A stretch of 64,000 nucleotides of DNA from Elizabethkingia meningoseptica_A (GTDB taxonomy: Bacteria; Bacteroidota; Bacteroidia; Flavobacteriales; Weeksellaceae). The notes beneath the pieces were generated by a model. It saw nothing but the letters and a program-made list of their open reading frames with translations, was not told the origin of the DNA and did no database searches. The DNA is taken from assembly GCF_045762675.1 (NCBI RefSeq), contig NZ_JBJDLK010000006.1, positions 154,101 through 218,100 of the forward strand. Reading direction: 5' to 3'. The stretch's first letter is position 1. Each line of letters begins with the position of its first letter. This document shows, piece by piece, positions 36,272-45,971 of this stretch. A program made the translations under genes and the position numbers.

Positions 36272-38212
36272 ATGAACACAATAACATCAAAATTCGACAA
36301 AGTACTGAACGCTTCACCCGATTATGGTCATGTAAACCACGAACCGGACTCCAGTAAGGAGCAACAGCGCAATACACCACAGAAATCGATGCCTTTCTCG
36401 GATCAGATAGGAAACTATCAGCGAAATAAAGGTATTCCAACAAAATCATATGCCGACAGTAAGATATACATTGTAGGAAGTGGTATTGCCGGAATGTCTG
36501 CTGCTTATTATTTCATTCGCGACGGGCATGTTCCTGCAAAAAATATTGTTTTCCTTGAACAACTGCATATTGACGGAGGTTCTCTGGATGGTGCCGGTAA
36601 TGCAAAAGACGGTTATATTATACGTGGCGGACGGGAAATGGATATGACTTACGAAAATCTATGGGACATGTTCCAGGATATTCCGGCGCTTGAAATGCCT
36701 GCTCCTTATAGCGTTCTGGACGAATACAGGCTGATTAACGATAATGATTCCAATTACTCCAAAGCACGACTTATCCACAATAAAGGAATCATTAAAGATT
36801 TCAGCAAATTCGGACTGAATAAAAAAGATCAGTTAGCCATTATCAGACTGCTCCTTAAAAACAAAGAAGAACTGGACGATCTTAGTATTCAGGATTATTT
36901 CAGCGAGTCATTCCTGAACAGTAATTTCTGGACTTTCTGGAGAACCATGTTCGCTTTTGAAAACTGGCACAGCTTACTGGAATTAAAACTCTATATGCAC
37001 CGTTTTCTTCATGCTATTGACGGATTGAATGACCTTTCATCATTGGTATTCCCTAAATACAACCAGTACGATACTTTCGTAACACCATTACGAAACTTCC
37101 TGAAAGAAAAAGGCGTAACTATTGAACTTAACACACTGGTTAAAGACCTGGATATTCATGTAAATACAGAAGGTAAAGTTGTAGAGGGCATTATTACAGA
37201 ACGGGATGGCAAAGAAATAAAAATACCTGTAAGAGAAAACGATTATGTAATTGTTACCACAGGTTCCATGACAGAGGACACTTTCTACGGAGATAATAAA
37301 AAAGCTCCCGTAATTGGTATTGACAACAGCACCAGCGGGCAAAGCTCCGGATGGAAACTATGGAAAAACCTGGCTGCAAAATCAGAAGTATTCGGTAAAC
37401 CTGAAAAATTCTGCAGCAATATAGAAAAATCAGCATGGGAATCTGCAACACTTACCTGCAAACCATCTGCACTTATCGATAAATTAAAAGAATATTCTGT
37501 TAACGATCCTTATTCAGGAAAAACAGTTACCGGCGGTATTATTACGATTACAGACTCTAACTGGCTGATGAGCTTTACCTGCAACAGACAACCCCATTTC
37601 CCTGAACAGCCGGATGATATTTTAGTTCTTTGGGTATACGCTTTGTTTATGGACAAAGAAGGTAACTATATTAAAAAAACGATGCCCGAGTGTACCGGAG
37701 ATGAAATTCTGGCTGAATTATGCCACCACCTGGGCATTACAGATCAGCTGGAAAATGTACAGGAAAATACAATCGTAAGAACAGCCTTTATGCCTTACAT
37801 TACTTCTATGTTTATGCCAAGAGCTAAGGGTGACCGTCCGAGAGTTGTTCCTGAAGGATGTAAAAACCTGGGACTTGTGGGTCAGTTTGTAGAGACCAAT
37901 AACGATGTGGTCTTCACTATGGAAAGCTCTGTAAGAACAGCCCGCATCGCAGTATACGAATTACTGAACCTGAATAAACAGGTACCCGATATCAATCCTT
38001 TACAATACGACATCCGTCACCTTCTGAAAGCTGCCAAAACGCTGAATGATGATCAACCATTTATTGGAGAAGGCTTATTGAGAAAAATTCTGAAAGGAAC
38101 TTATTTCGAACATATTCTGCCCGGGACAGCGGATGAAGAGGAAGAGCATGATTCTTTCGTAATGGAACAAATCAACAGATTTAAAGACTGGATGAAAGGA
38201 ATAAGAGGTTAA
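36272..38212 (+). CDS. ohyA: Oleate hydratase
   Basis: 646 aa FAD enzyme that adds water to the cis-9 double bond of oleate to give 10-hydroxystearate. The FAD loop GSGIAG lies at 69-74. The catalytic residues known from the E. meningoseptica enzyme fall at the same numbers here, E122 (RGGREMDMTY) and Y241 (LKLYMHRFLHAID), and the length is identical. Other landmarks are TTGSMTEDTFYG and DRPRVVPEGCKNLGLVGQFVE. It is not exported. The locus also holds a hydroxyacyl-CoA dehydrogenase and a lipase-like hydrolase, consistent with detoxifying or using host or membrane-derived unsaturated fatty acids. Confidence 0.97.
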   Translation: MNTITSKFDKVLNASPDYGHVNHEPDSSKEQQRNTPQKSMPFSDQIGNYQRNKGIPTKSYADSKIYIVGSGIAGMSAAYYFIRDGHVPAKNIVFLEQLHIDGGSLDGAGNAKDGYIIRGGREMDMTYENLWDMFQDIPALEMPAPYSVLDEYRLINDNDSNYSKARLIHNKGIIKDFSKFGLNKKDQLAIIRLLLKNKEELDDLSIQDYFSESFLNSNFWTFWRTMFAFENWHSLLELKLYMHRFLHAIDGLNDLSSLVFPKYNQYDTFVTPLRNFLKEKGVTIELNTLVKDLDIHVNTEGKVVEGIITERDGKEIKIPVRENDYVIVTTGSMTEDTFYGDNKKAPVIGIDNSTSGQSSGWKLWKNLAAKSEVFGKPEKFCSNIEKSAWESATLTCKPSALIDKLKEYSVNDPYSGKTVTGGIITITDSNWLMSFTCNRQPHFPEQPDDILVLWVYALFMDKEGNYIKKTMPECTGDEILAELCHHLGITDQLENVQENTIVRTAFMPYITSMFMPRAKGDRPRVVPEGCKNLGLVGQFVETNNDVVFTMESSVRTARIAVYELLNLNKQVPDINPLQYDIRHLLKAAKTLNDDQPFIGEGLLRKILKGTYFEHILPGTADEEEEHDSFVMEQINRFKDWMKGIRG

Positions 38213-38222
38213 TCAATAGTAT

Positions 38223-38255
38223 AAAAACGGATTATGCTGCTGCATAGTCCGTTTT
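38223..38255 (+). terminator. Terminator after oleate hydratase
   Basis: AAAACGGATTATGC pairs with GCATAGTCCGTTTT (one internal mismatch) around a 4-base loop, ending in TTTT. It may be partial, allowing read-through to the dehydrogenase gene. Confidence 0.8.
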
Positions 38256-38299
38256 GAAGATCAACCGTATTTCTTCACCATTTCAACTAATAATAATTA

Positions 38300-39211
38300 A
38301 TGAACAACAAGATCATGAATTTAAAAAACATTACCATAGCAGGTAGCGGCGTTCTGGGTTATCAGATCGCATTTCAAACAGCTTTTCACGGTTTTCATGT
38401 AACCGTATACGATATTAATGATGAAGTACTGGAAAAGGCCAAAGCAAAATTCAACATTCTGAGTGAGGCTTATAAAACAGACCTCAAAGCAACAGCAGAA
38501 GAACTGGATGCAACCTTTAAAAACTTGCAATATAGTTCTGACCTTTCGGCAGCTGTAAAGGATGCAGATCTTTTAATAGAAGCGGTTCCGGAAAGTCCGC
38601 AAATTAAAACTGACTTTTACCATAAACTAAGTGCTGTTGCCCCGGAAAAAACAATTTTCGCGACTAACTCTTCCACACTCTTGCCAAGTCAGTTTGCAAA
38701 TGAGACAGGCCGTCCGGAAAAATTTATCGCACTTCATTTTGCCAACCAAATATGGAAACATAACACTGCAGAAATTATGGGACATCCGGGAACAGATAAA
38801 AATGTTTTTGACACAGTCGTTAATTTTGCCAAAGCAATAGGCATGGTAGCCTTACCATTGCATAAAGAACAACCGGGATATATTGTCAATTCATTACTGG
38901 TTCCTTTGCTTAGTGCCGCAACAAATCTTCTGGTAAATGAAGTAGCAGATGCAGAAACTATAGACAAAACATGGATGGTTGCTACCGGTGCACCAACCGG
39001 ACCTTTCGGAATACTGGATATTGTAGGAATTACTACAGCTTACAACATTAACAAAATGGCAGCAGATGCTACCGGAGATCCTCTGAAAATAAAAACGGTA
39101 CAATACCTGAAAGAAAATTTTATTGATCAAAATAAACTCGGAGTTGCTACCGGGGAAGGTTTTTATACCTATCCGGATCCGGCCTATCTGAAAGAGGATT
39201 TTTTGAAGTAA
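38300..39211 (+). CDS. 3-hydroxyacyl-CoA dehydrogenase
   Basis: 303 aa (302-298 if the ATG at 38315 is used, which fits the family start MNLKNITIAGSGVLG better). N-terminal Rossmann fold with GSGVLGYQIA; conserved ATNSSTLLPSQFA with the catalytic Ser, and ALHFANQIWKHNTAEIMGHPGT where the family has HFFNP; C-terminal helical domain with PGYIVNSLLVPLLSAA. It oxidises 3-hydroxyacyl-CoA with NAD in beta-oxidation or butanoate metabolism. The change of the usual HFFNP to HFANQ is notable and may shift the substrate. Confidence 0.87.
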   Translation: MNNKIMNLKNITIAGSGVLGYQIAFQTAFHGFHVTVYDINDEVLEKAKAKFNILSEAYKTDLKATAEELDATFKNLQYSSDLSAAVKDADLLIEAVPESPQIKTDFYHKLSAVAPEKTIFATNSSTLLPSQFANETGRPEKFIALHFANQIWKHNTAEIMGHPGTDKNVFDTVVNFAKAIGMVALPLHKEQPGYIVNSLLVPLLSAATNLLVNEVADAETIDKTWMVATGAPTGPFGILDIVGITTAYNINKMAADATGDPLKIKTVQYLKENFIDQNKLGVATGEGFYTYPDPAYLKEDFLK

Positions 39212-39242
39212 ATTAGCTTCCGTTCTCTAACCACTGCACATT

Positions 39243-40172
39243 ATGATTATACAAACGTCAGATTACATCCAGCATAATAATTCCACAAGATTGTATTATA
39301 CTTTATTCCGTCCTGAAACCGGAAACGTAAAAGCAAGTCTTCTTATTCTGCATGGTATGCAGGAACATAGCGGACGCTATACAGCGTTTGCCCGTTACAT
39401 GGCCGGTCAGGGAATCGCAGTAATTACATACGATCATCTGGGACATGGCAAAACTGCAAAAAACCGGAATGATCTGGGATTTTTTCAGATAACTGCACCT
39501 GCTCAGCAAGTTATTGATGATGCCGAAAATATTGCTGATTATCTGGAATCATTATTTCCGGATGTTCCCCATTTTATTCTGGGACATTCTATGGGTTCGT
39601 TCATTGCCCGCTGTCTTCTTCAGCAGGCCGGAAAACGTTTCAAAGGAGCCATTATTGTAGGTACCGGAGGAAAAGTAACAGGTGCCAAAGCGGGAAAGAC
39701 ACTGACCGCTCTGCTTAATAAAATAAAGCCCCGCTACCGAAGTCCGTTTATTAATAAATTCTTCAACAAAGAGAACAACAAACGTTTCAGAAATGAACCT
39801 GATGAACAGGGTACCAACTGGTTAAGTACGGATACAAACAACCGACAGGCTTTTTTACAGGATAACTTATGTGGTGTAAATTTTAGTATCAATGGTTTTT
39901 ATACATTGCTTTGCTTAAATGTACAGGCAACAAAAAGACATTGGGCAAAATCACTGCCTGAAGATTTTCCCTTATTGTTTATAAGTGGCACAGATGATCC
40001 CATCGGTAACTTTGGTAAAGGTATTATACAAACCGTCACAGATCTGGAGCGCGATGGTTTTAAAGATATTACGATGAAACTGTATACTGGTATGCGGCAT
40101 GAAATACTGAATGAAACGGGAAAACAACAGGTTTATGAGGATATTTGCAACTGGATCAGAAATTATATTTAA
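39243..40172 (+). CDS. Monoacylglycerol-lipase-like alpha/beta hydrolase
   Basis: 309 aa. Serine hydrolase with HGMQEHSGRY after the first strand, GHGKT, the nucleophile elbow GHSMG (S116), acid D252 or D253 (ISGTDDPIGNFGKG) and H287 (GMRHEIL). This is the pattern of lysophospholipase/monoacylglycerol lipases (Hydrolase_4). No signal peptide. It follows the dehydrogenase by 31 bases and could supply fatty acids to that enzyme and to oleate hydratase. Confidence 0.9.
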   Translation: MIIQTSDYIQHNNSTRLYYTLFRPETGNVKASLLILHGMQEHSGRYTAFARYMAGQGIAVITYDHLGHGKTAKNRNDLGFFQITAPAQQVIDDAENIADYLESLFPDVPHFILGHSMGSFIARCLLQQAGKRFKGAIIVGTGGKVTGAKAGKTLTALLNKIKPRYRSPFINKFFNKENNKRFRNEPDEQGTNWLSTDTNNRQAFLQDNLCGVNFSINGFYTLLCLNVQATKRHWAKSLPEDFPLLFISGTDDPIGNFGKGIIQTVTDLERDGFKDITMKLYTGMRHEILNETGKQQVYEDICNWIRNYI

Positions 40173-40494
40173 AATGCTGTTCCTTTGTGATTTAACCGAA
40201 ACAGAATAAGGGTAAATACACGTCAATATTTTTAATAAAATTTTTATAGTAACAGCACTGAATAAAAACAGGCCGCTTTGTACAGAGCGGCCTGAAACAT
40301 AACTGTTTTTTCAGCAAAAATTAAAATGATGAATTTGGTTACTATATATTCAATTCATATTCTATGTTGTTACAACAATTTCACTCATCTCTTTCCTATA
40401 GTAAACGGGTTCAAAAACTTCTGAGCATAGTGCAAAAGGAGCAATATGCTCTTTTCCACGAACGATAATTAAACATCAACCGTTAATCATTATT
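40173..40494. other. Convergent intergenic region, no gene
   Basis: 322 bases between converging genes. It holds the strong hairpin at 40269-40294 and otherwise AT-rich sequence without repeats or open frames worth noting. Confidence 0.6.
40269..40294 (-). terminator. Terminator for the FISUMP lipoprotein operon (minus strand)
   Basis: Perfect 9-bp stem CAGGCCGCT / AGCGGCCTG with an 8-base loop. On the minus strand it is followed by TTTTTATT. It lies 200 bases past the minus-strand stop codon, giving a long 3' tail; it may also slow plus-strand transcripts. Confidence 0.8.
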
Positions 40495-42132
40495 TTAGTT
40501 CTTTATACAGCGTACACTGACCCCGGTTAACGAAGCAATTGTCTCAAACTTTTTAACAGCACTAGTACTACTTCCATTACTATTGGTTATCATTAATACT
40601 CTGCCGAATGAAGAACCTGGATAGTCTGCAGCCCAATACATAGCATACCCCCTGCCATTCATCAGCCTTCCGGGGCCGGAAGGAGGATTACCAGTTGGAC
40701 TTCGTGATCCTCCTGCGGGTAATATCAGATTATCTAATTTCACTGCTCTATTGAAAGCATTCTGTTCATCACTCCATACGCCTCCCATAGAAACCATTGT
40801 ATTATTACTAAAGACTTCATTCCATTCAGCTTCGGTAGGTATACGGAATCCATCAGGACATGGATCTTTAATTGTAGTCCCAATTAAAGTAGGCCAGGTA
40901 ATACGTGGTTTAGTAGTACTTAATGATGTACCCAAATAATAATCCTTGTCCTGATCATCTTTCTCTGATAAGTTAAAAGAATCCCTTCCCCACACTACAT
41001 ACTTCCCTCCATGGAGGCCGGGAACTATTGGCTGGTTGGGATTATAATCAGCAGTAGTTGTGGTAACACTGGCTCCCAGATTATAACACATAAATTTCTT
41101 TTTTATACCCCCGCTCATATTCACTTCTACCGTACAAGGTCCGCTTACTGGTTTTTCCTTAAATGTAATATCCAGATTGTACCGGAAGCCAGGGTTAATT
41201 TCCAGTTCATCGAGTATTAGGTTTTGTCTATTTTCAGTCCCTATTGTAATACTGCTAATAGTATATTTTGTATTTAATCCCCCTGTTGTGCTTATTATGG
41301 TAGGATTAGCTGTTCTTATTTCCCCAGGATTATCATTAAATATCACACTTGATTCCCCACTCATGCCACTTGACAAATTACCAAACTTATCTATACTAAT
41401 GCGAGTAAAATGAGGACTAAAGTTTGAAGCAATGCGTCCTATATTACCTGCCTTTAACCTTGAAGAATTCAGCGTTACCGTTACCTGACTGAGTCTATGC
41501 TGAAATAATACATTCAGAATATTATCCCTATTCCCGGACACTTGAAAACTGGTGCGGTAATACATAAGATCCGAAGTACTCGTTAAACCATTAAAAACAA
41601 TAGGGTTATCTATATTTATTGAAGGAACAACTCCCGGATCAATAGCGGTGTTAAACGAGTATACTACAAAAATATAGGTACTACCTCCATCCAGCATAAG
41701 AGCTTCAGTTGTATTTTCACTCCCACGTGTATACAGCCGCTGTGTAAAATAATCACCATTATTTTTGTATACTGCAACTCTATACTTTATTCCGGGTTTA
41801 ACATTTTCCGTGGTAACAGCCAAATAATTTTTACCCTGCGAAGCCTGAGCTAATTTTTTTCCCGGCATAGCTTCCAGACTGGCATGCAGGGTAATACCAC
41901 TGCCCAATTGTATTTCCTGTTGCTGTACTCCCCTTAAATATATTTTTTTATTCGCTGAGGTCCGTGTAGCCAATTCTCCGGTATCTTTAAATTCCGTTCC
42001 CTGTAGATTTACTTTAATCAATGCTGTTCCCTTTGATACATTATTTTCCATATCCGTGGTACGGCACGAAAACAAAACAAAAGCCGAATAGATTATACAT
42101 ACTATATTGAAGGGCTTAGTTATTCTTGTCAT
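40495..42132 (-). CDS. Fimbrillin-like / FISUMP-domain surface lipoprotein
   Basis: 545 aa. A lipoprotein signal (C23 in VLFSC) is followed by a fimbrillin-family-like beta-rich half (about 35-330, with GTALIKVNLQGTEF, SGITLHASLEAM, YIFVVYSFNT). The C-terminal FISUMP domain covers about 345-545 (KFMCYNLGAS, YVVWGRDSF, DPCPDGFRIPTEAEWNEVF, AADYPGSSFGRVLMI, GVSVRCIKN). FISUMP is a variant C-type-lectin-like/formylglycine-type fold of Bacteroidota surface proteins. It is translated 30 bases after a 63-aa protein, so the two form an operon. Confidence 0.88.
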   Translation of the reverse strand: MTRITKPFNIVCIIYSAFVLFSCRTTDMENNVSKGTALIKVNLQGTEFKDTGELATRTSANKKIYLRGVQQQEIQLGSGITLHASLEAMPGKKLAQASQGKNYLAVTTENVKPGIKYRVAVYKNNGDYFTQRLYTRGSENTTEALMLDGGSTYIFVVYSFNTAIDPGVVPSINIDNPIVFNGLTSTSDLMYYRTSFQVSGNRDNILNVLFQHRLSQVTVTLNSSRLKAGNIGRIASNFSPHFTRISIDKFGNLSSGMSGESSVIFNDNPGEIRTANPTIISTTGGLNTKYTISSITIGTENRQNLILDELEINPGFRYNLDITFKEKPVSGPCTVEVNMSGGIKKKFMCYNLGASVTTTTADYNPNQPIVPGLHGGKYVVWGRDSFNLSEKDDQDKDYYLGTSLSTTKPRITWPTLIGTTIKDPCPDGFRIPTEAEWNEVFSNNTMVSMGGVWSDEQNAFNRAVKLDNLILPAGGSRSPTGNPPSGPGRLMNGRGYAMYWAADYPGSSFGRVLMITNSNGSSTSAVKKFETIASLTGVSVRCIKN

Positions 42133-42162
42133 ATACTTAATATTTTATCATTAGTCCAAAAA

Positions 42163-42354
42163 TTACCATTCCACCTCCTTTTCTATCTTTTCTCCATCTT
42201 CCCATTCATGTGTTACCATACCTCCAACAATTACTCTTGCCGAACCGTTTGCAATCCCTTGTTCCATTTCCACCATAGTTACATCTACTTCAGGCGGAAT
42301 ATATTCCTTTAATTTTTTTTCATTCCCGGACGGACATCTGTCGATTTTCTCCAT
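42163..42354 (-). CDS. Small conserved protein preceding a fimbrillin/FISUMP gene
   Basis: 63 aa, no signal peptide, acidic. It contains IPPEVDVTMVEMEQGIANGSARV (about 19-41), then a Gly pair and a C-terminal HEWEDGEKIEKEVEW. From memory, short Bacteroidota proteins with a VEMEQGIAAGSA-like core and a Trp/acidic tail often precede surface-protein genes; their job is not known. First gene of the operon with the FISUMP lipoprotein. A role as a secreted peptide or subunit is possible but unproven. Confidence 0.72.
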   Translation of the reverse strand: MEKIDRCPSGNEKKLKEYIPPEVDVTMVEMEQGIANGSARVIVGGMVTHEWEDGEKIEKEVEW

Positions 42355-42719
42355 AGGCCATTTTTATAATTTGATTATTAGTACAAAGAATCAGACCGGA
42401 TAATTTTTAAGCCTGATTTTAAATTCCGGGGATGCAAGTAAGAGACTTTCTGCCAAGAAGAAAAGAATTAGGCGTATCAGAATTTATAATATAATACCCC
42501 TAAAAAGATATTTGAAAAAATTGTAAACAACTATTAACAAAGCATTTAAAAGCATCACAATCTTTGTATACCGAAAACCGGATACAATATCTGTTTACCA
42601 ACAGTAATTTGTGATAATATTGTTGTAAATAACAACCGGATATAAAGATTAACGATGATTTATCTGCCGGATTAAGTTATATTTTCAGTGGCAGATTCAG
42701 GAAACGTAAAACAAAAATT
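42355..42719. other. Intergenic region upstream of the FISUMP operon, no gene
   Basis: 365 bases. It must contain the minus-strand promoter of the 42354 operon and the 3' end of the response-regulator transcript. Two copies of an ACCGGATA-type octamer occur near 42578 and 42635. No strong hairpin or promoter match was seen. Confidence 0.5.
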
Positions 42720-43424
42720 TTATGATCTTTTTGATATAAGTGTATTGATAAAATGATCAAATTCCTTTTTATGGCTTCTTCCCACCGGAATGGTAAAAGT
42801 TCCCAACACTGCTTCATTGTTTCCAAAGGCTGTAACGTATGCTGAATTAATCATAAAGGAACGGTGTATCCTGACAAATCCTTTATCCGAAAGACGCTGC
42901 TCCATATCTGTGATGCTGCTTTTGGCCAGAAAGCTTACATGATCTTTCAAAATTATTTTAATATCATTTCCCTGACTTTCGATATACACAATATCCTGAA
43001 GGATAACTTTACGCTGCATCCCTTCGGATTTCACCATAATAAATGCGTTCGGTTCTTTATCGGGATTTGTAAGATTATTCCGTAATACACGCTCTACAGA
43101 ACGGAAGAAACGTTCAAAAGTAATGGGTTTCAGAAGATAATCCACCGCCTCAAGTTCAAAGCCCTCTACTGCAAATTCACGATAAGCAGTTGTAAAGATT
43201 GTTTTCGGTCTTATTTTCAGGGATTTCAAAAAATCAATACCGTTTAAATCGGGCATATGAATGTCCAGAAACATCAGATCAACAGGCTTTGTCTGCAAAA
43301 ACTGGTAAGCTTCCAGGGCATTCTTAGCGGTGCCTGTAAGATTCAGTCGCTCTATTTTGGAAATATGGTTTTCCAAAAGTTGTATCGCCAGAGGCTCATC
43401 ATCTACAATAATACAGTTAATCAT
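42720..43424 (-). CDS. LytTR-family response regulator
   Basis: 234 aa. Receiver domain with the acidic pocket D8-D9, phospho-acceptor D54 (LMFLDIHMPD) and a conserved Lys in LLKPITFERF; then a LytTR DNA-binding domain (about 135-234, IVYIESQGNDIKI, FVRIHRSFMIN, VGRSHKKEF). The start is ATG 43424, which overlaps the kinase stop by 8 bases; a longer frame to 43469 lies inside the kinase gene and is unlikely. Forms a two-component system with the upstream kinase. Confidence 0.93.
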   Translation of the reverse strand: MINCIIVDDEPLAIQLLENHISKIERLNLTGTAKNALEAYQFLQTKPVDLMFLDIHMPDLNGIDFLKSLKIRPKTIFTTAYREFAVEGFELEAVDYLLKPITFERFFRSVERVLRNNLTNPDKEPNAFIMVKSEGMQRKVILQDIVYIESQGNDIKIILKDHVSFLAKSSITDMEQRLSDKGFVRIHRSFMINSAYVTAFGNNEAVLGTFTIPVGRSHKKEFDHFINTLISKRS

Positions 43425-44541
43425 GATGTGCAGGGGTAGTAAGTTCCGCTGTAAACTTGTTACGCTCATGCAAAATACGAAATGTAAAATGATCTCCGTA
43501 ATAATGTTTAAGCTGTTCTTCTATATTTTCCAGACCGATACCTTCTTTGTTCTTTTCGCTGATCTTCGGACAGGTATTTTCAATTATAAAGACTGAGCCT
43601 GTAGCTTCTGTTCTTACTGATATACTAATCAACACCTCATCACGTGTCTTTGCGGCACCATGTTTAAAAGCGTTTTCAACCAATGACAGATAAAGCAGGG
43701 GCGGAATGGTATTCGGTGTTGTTAATTGTTTTTCCACATTAATGGTCAGTCGTTCGTCATATCTTAGTTTTTCCAGTTCAATATAGTTATCCACAATATT
43801 GAGTTCTTCCAAAACGGTTACGGTCTTGTTCTGCCCTTTGTATAAAATATAATCCAGAATATCCGACAAACGACCTACAGAAGCGGTTGTTTTTTCAGGA
43901 TCTGTAAGTGAAAGTGCATAAATATTATTGAGTGTATTGAATAAAAAATGAGGATTCAACCGGGATTTAAGTGCCTGCAACTCCAATTCTGCTTTTTCTT
44001 TACGCAACAGGGCGTGAGTCTGTTTCTCATTTTTATACCGCAGCATAAACATCACCGAAATAAATATAAAAGCTGCCGTTATAACAGGGATTGTATAATG
44101 AAATAAAAGATAGCGGAAATCTGTAAAAATACTAAGCACCGTATCCTGAGGATAATCAACAAAAAAAGGTTCTGCTGCATAAATAATGAAAAGCCTGTTG
44201 GCTACCGATATGAAATACAGGAAAAGAAGCAGATAAATAATGAACAGCAGATATTTCTTATGATCATAGTATTTCCGGATCAGCACACCATAAATAAAAT
44301 TAGCCCCTGCAATCTGAAAAATCCAGTGGCAAAAATCATATATAAGCATCTCCCTGATCTCCGGCTGATCATGTTCGGCATAATTTCTTACTGCTCCTAA
44401 AGCAAATAAAGCCGTCCAAAAGAACAGCTGAAAATAAATATTTTGTCTCGCAGAATTTTCCGGTTGTATTTTCACAATCCTCAAAATTATAAATTCCCGC
44501 TTATTCACAAACGATATACCTGTGAAATACGTATGATTCAT
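43417..44541 (-). CDS. LytS-like sensor histidine kinase
   Basis: 374 aa. Four hydrophobic segments in the first ~170 residues, a coiled coil (about 175-205), and the His_kinase domain with the phospho-His in LNPHFLFNTLNN, then a HATPase with LVENAFKHG and EGIGLENIEEQL. No large sensor domain outside the membrane helices. ATG 44541 is chosen; the frame also opens with TTG at 44550. Translationally coupled to the LytTR regulator. The signal is unknown; the FISUMP operon directly downstream is a candidate target. Confidence 0.9.
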   Translation of the reverse strand: MNHTYFTGISFVNKREFIILRIVKIQPENSARQNIYFQLFFWTALFALGAVRNYAEHDQPEIREMLIYDFCHWIFQIAGANFIYGVLIRKYYDHKKYLLFIIYLLLFLYFISVANRLFIIYAAEPFFVDYPQDTVLSIFTDFRYLLFHYTIPVITAAFIFISVMFMLRYKNEKQTHALLRKEKAELELQALKSRLNPHFLFNTLNNIYALSLTDPEKTTASVGRLSDILDYILYKGQNKTVTVLEELNIVDNYIELEKLRYDERLTINVEKQLTTPNTIPPLLYLSLVENAFKHGAAKTRDEVLISISVRTEATGSVFIIENTCPKISEKNKEGIGLENIEEQLKHYYGDHFTFRILHERNKFTAELTTPAHHD

Positions 44542-44661
44542 GATGAACAACGTTTATTTCCATTCAAATGTATTATGCTGTTTTCCACATCCGGATTCGT
44601 GCTTTTTATGAACAATCCGGCAATATATTCTCCGATTTAAGAATATTTGTCCTAAAAAACG

Positions 44662-45798
44662 ATGAGCACAACTTTTTCCGGGAGATTAAACGGCTTAGAT
44701 CATTTAAGAGCATTGGCTATTATTATGGTACTCATGTACCATTACAGAGCATTCGCACATCCTGCATGGATCGATACTATAGGTAGATTCGGGTGGACCG
44801 GCGTAGATTTATTTTTTGTATTAAGCGGCTTTCTTATTTCCGGTCAGTTATTCCGGGAAATTCAAAATCACCGGAATATCTCATTAGGTACTTTCTTTAT
44901 CAGGCGTTTTTTCAGAATAATTCCGCCCTACGCTTTTACCCTGTTACTCTACTTCAATATTCCATTTTTCAGAGAAAGAGAAGCTTTACCGCCGTTATGG
45001 AAATTCATCACTTTTACTCAAAATTACGGGCTGGATGTTATAAACAGCGGAAGCTTCTCACATGCATGGTCATTGTGTATCGAAGAACAGTTTTATCTGC
45101 TGCTCCCCTTTTCATTATTGTTCCTGATAAAATTAAAACAGCTCCGCTGTATTGTGTGGCTTGCTCCACTATGTATTATTCTTTCCCTCTTAATCAGGTA
45201 TATTTCCTGGAATACCTTTATATTTCCCAACGTCAGTTCCGGTAATTTCTGGCGGGAATGGTACATGAGACTTTATTATCCGACTTATACCAGATTAGAT
45301 GGTCTTGCAACAGGGGTTTTTATCGGTTATGCATTTCATTACTCACAAAAGTTTCAAAAATTTGTTCATTCCAGAGGTAACAGTCTTTTCATTATGAATA
45401 GTATTCTTTTTGGTGTTTCATTATGGGTCTGTAATGATCAGGCCTCGGAAACAGCTTCTGTATTTGGCTTTACATGTGTGGCTGTCAGTTTTGGAGTGCT
45501 GGTTATGTCCGCTGTTTCCAAAACATCCGTCCTGTACCGTACAAAATCGGTAATTACAACACAACTTGCCGGGTTATCCTATGCGGTTTACCTGTCCCAT
45601 AAAGGTGTTATTCATATGATTCAGGAACTTATGAACGGTACAAAAATTCCTTCTTCCGGCATCTTTGTATTGTTTATCTGTATTGCAGGATGTATTGCTA
45701 CAGGATTATTCTACCGGTATTTTATTGAAAAACCGGCTTCTGTAGTCAGAAATAAAATGCTGACTTCCCTCAATAATCCCTCCCGAAAAGCTTTTTAA
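44662..45798 (+). CDS. Acyltransferase-3 family membrane protein (OafA-like)
   Basis: 378 aa with about ten membrane helices. The family start GLDHLRALAIIMVLMYHYRAF carries the catalytic-type His in helix 1; GWTGVDLFFVLSGFLISGQLF, FFIRRFFRIIPPY and SHAWSLCIEEQFYLLLP follow. Such proteins O-acetylate (or acylate) cell-surface sugars on the periplasmic side. Divergent from the histidine kinase gene. The acceptor is unknown. Confidence 0.92.
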   Translation: MSTTFSGRLNGLDHLRALAIIMVLMYHYRAFAHPAWIDTIGRFGWTGVDLFFVLSGFLISGQLFREIQNHRNISLGTFFIRRFFRIIPPYAFTLLLYFNIPFFREREALPPLWKFITFTQNYGLDVINSGSFSHAWSLCIEEQFYLLLPFSLLFLIKLKQLRCIVWLAPLCIILSLLIRYISWNTFIFPNVSSGNFWREWYMRLYYPTYTRLDGLATGVFIGYAFHYSQKFQKFVHSRGNSLFIMNSILFGVSLWVCNDQASETASVFGFTCVAVSFGVLVMSAVSKTSVLYRTKSVITTQLAGLSYAVYLSHKGVIHMIQELMNGTKIPSSGIFVLFICIAGCIATGLFYRYFIEKPASVVRNKMLTSLNNPSRKAF

Positions 45799-45971
45799 GC
45801 TTATAGAATTTATTCACAATTATAAATAAAGAAGTGTATTAGCATACATAGCCGATGTGAAAAATTTATTTTCAGTACGTCAATGTAGTTTTATTTAAAA
45901 ACTTTTAAAGTTTATGACCAGAAACTACAAACTCCATTCTATTTTTTTAACTTAGTCCTCTCAAAAGCTGA

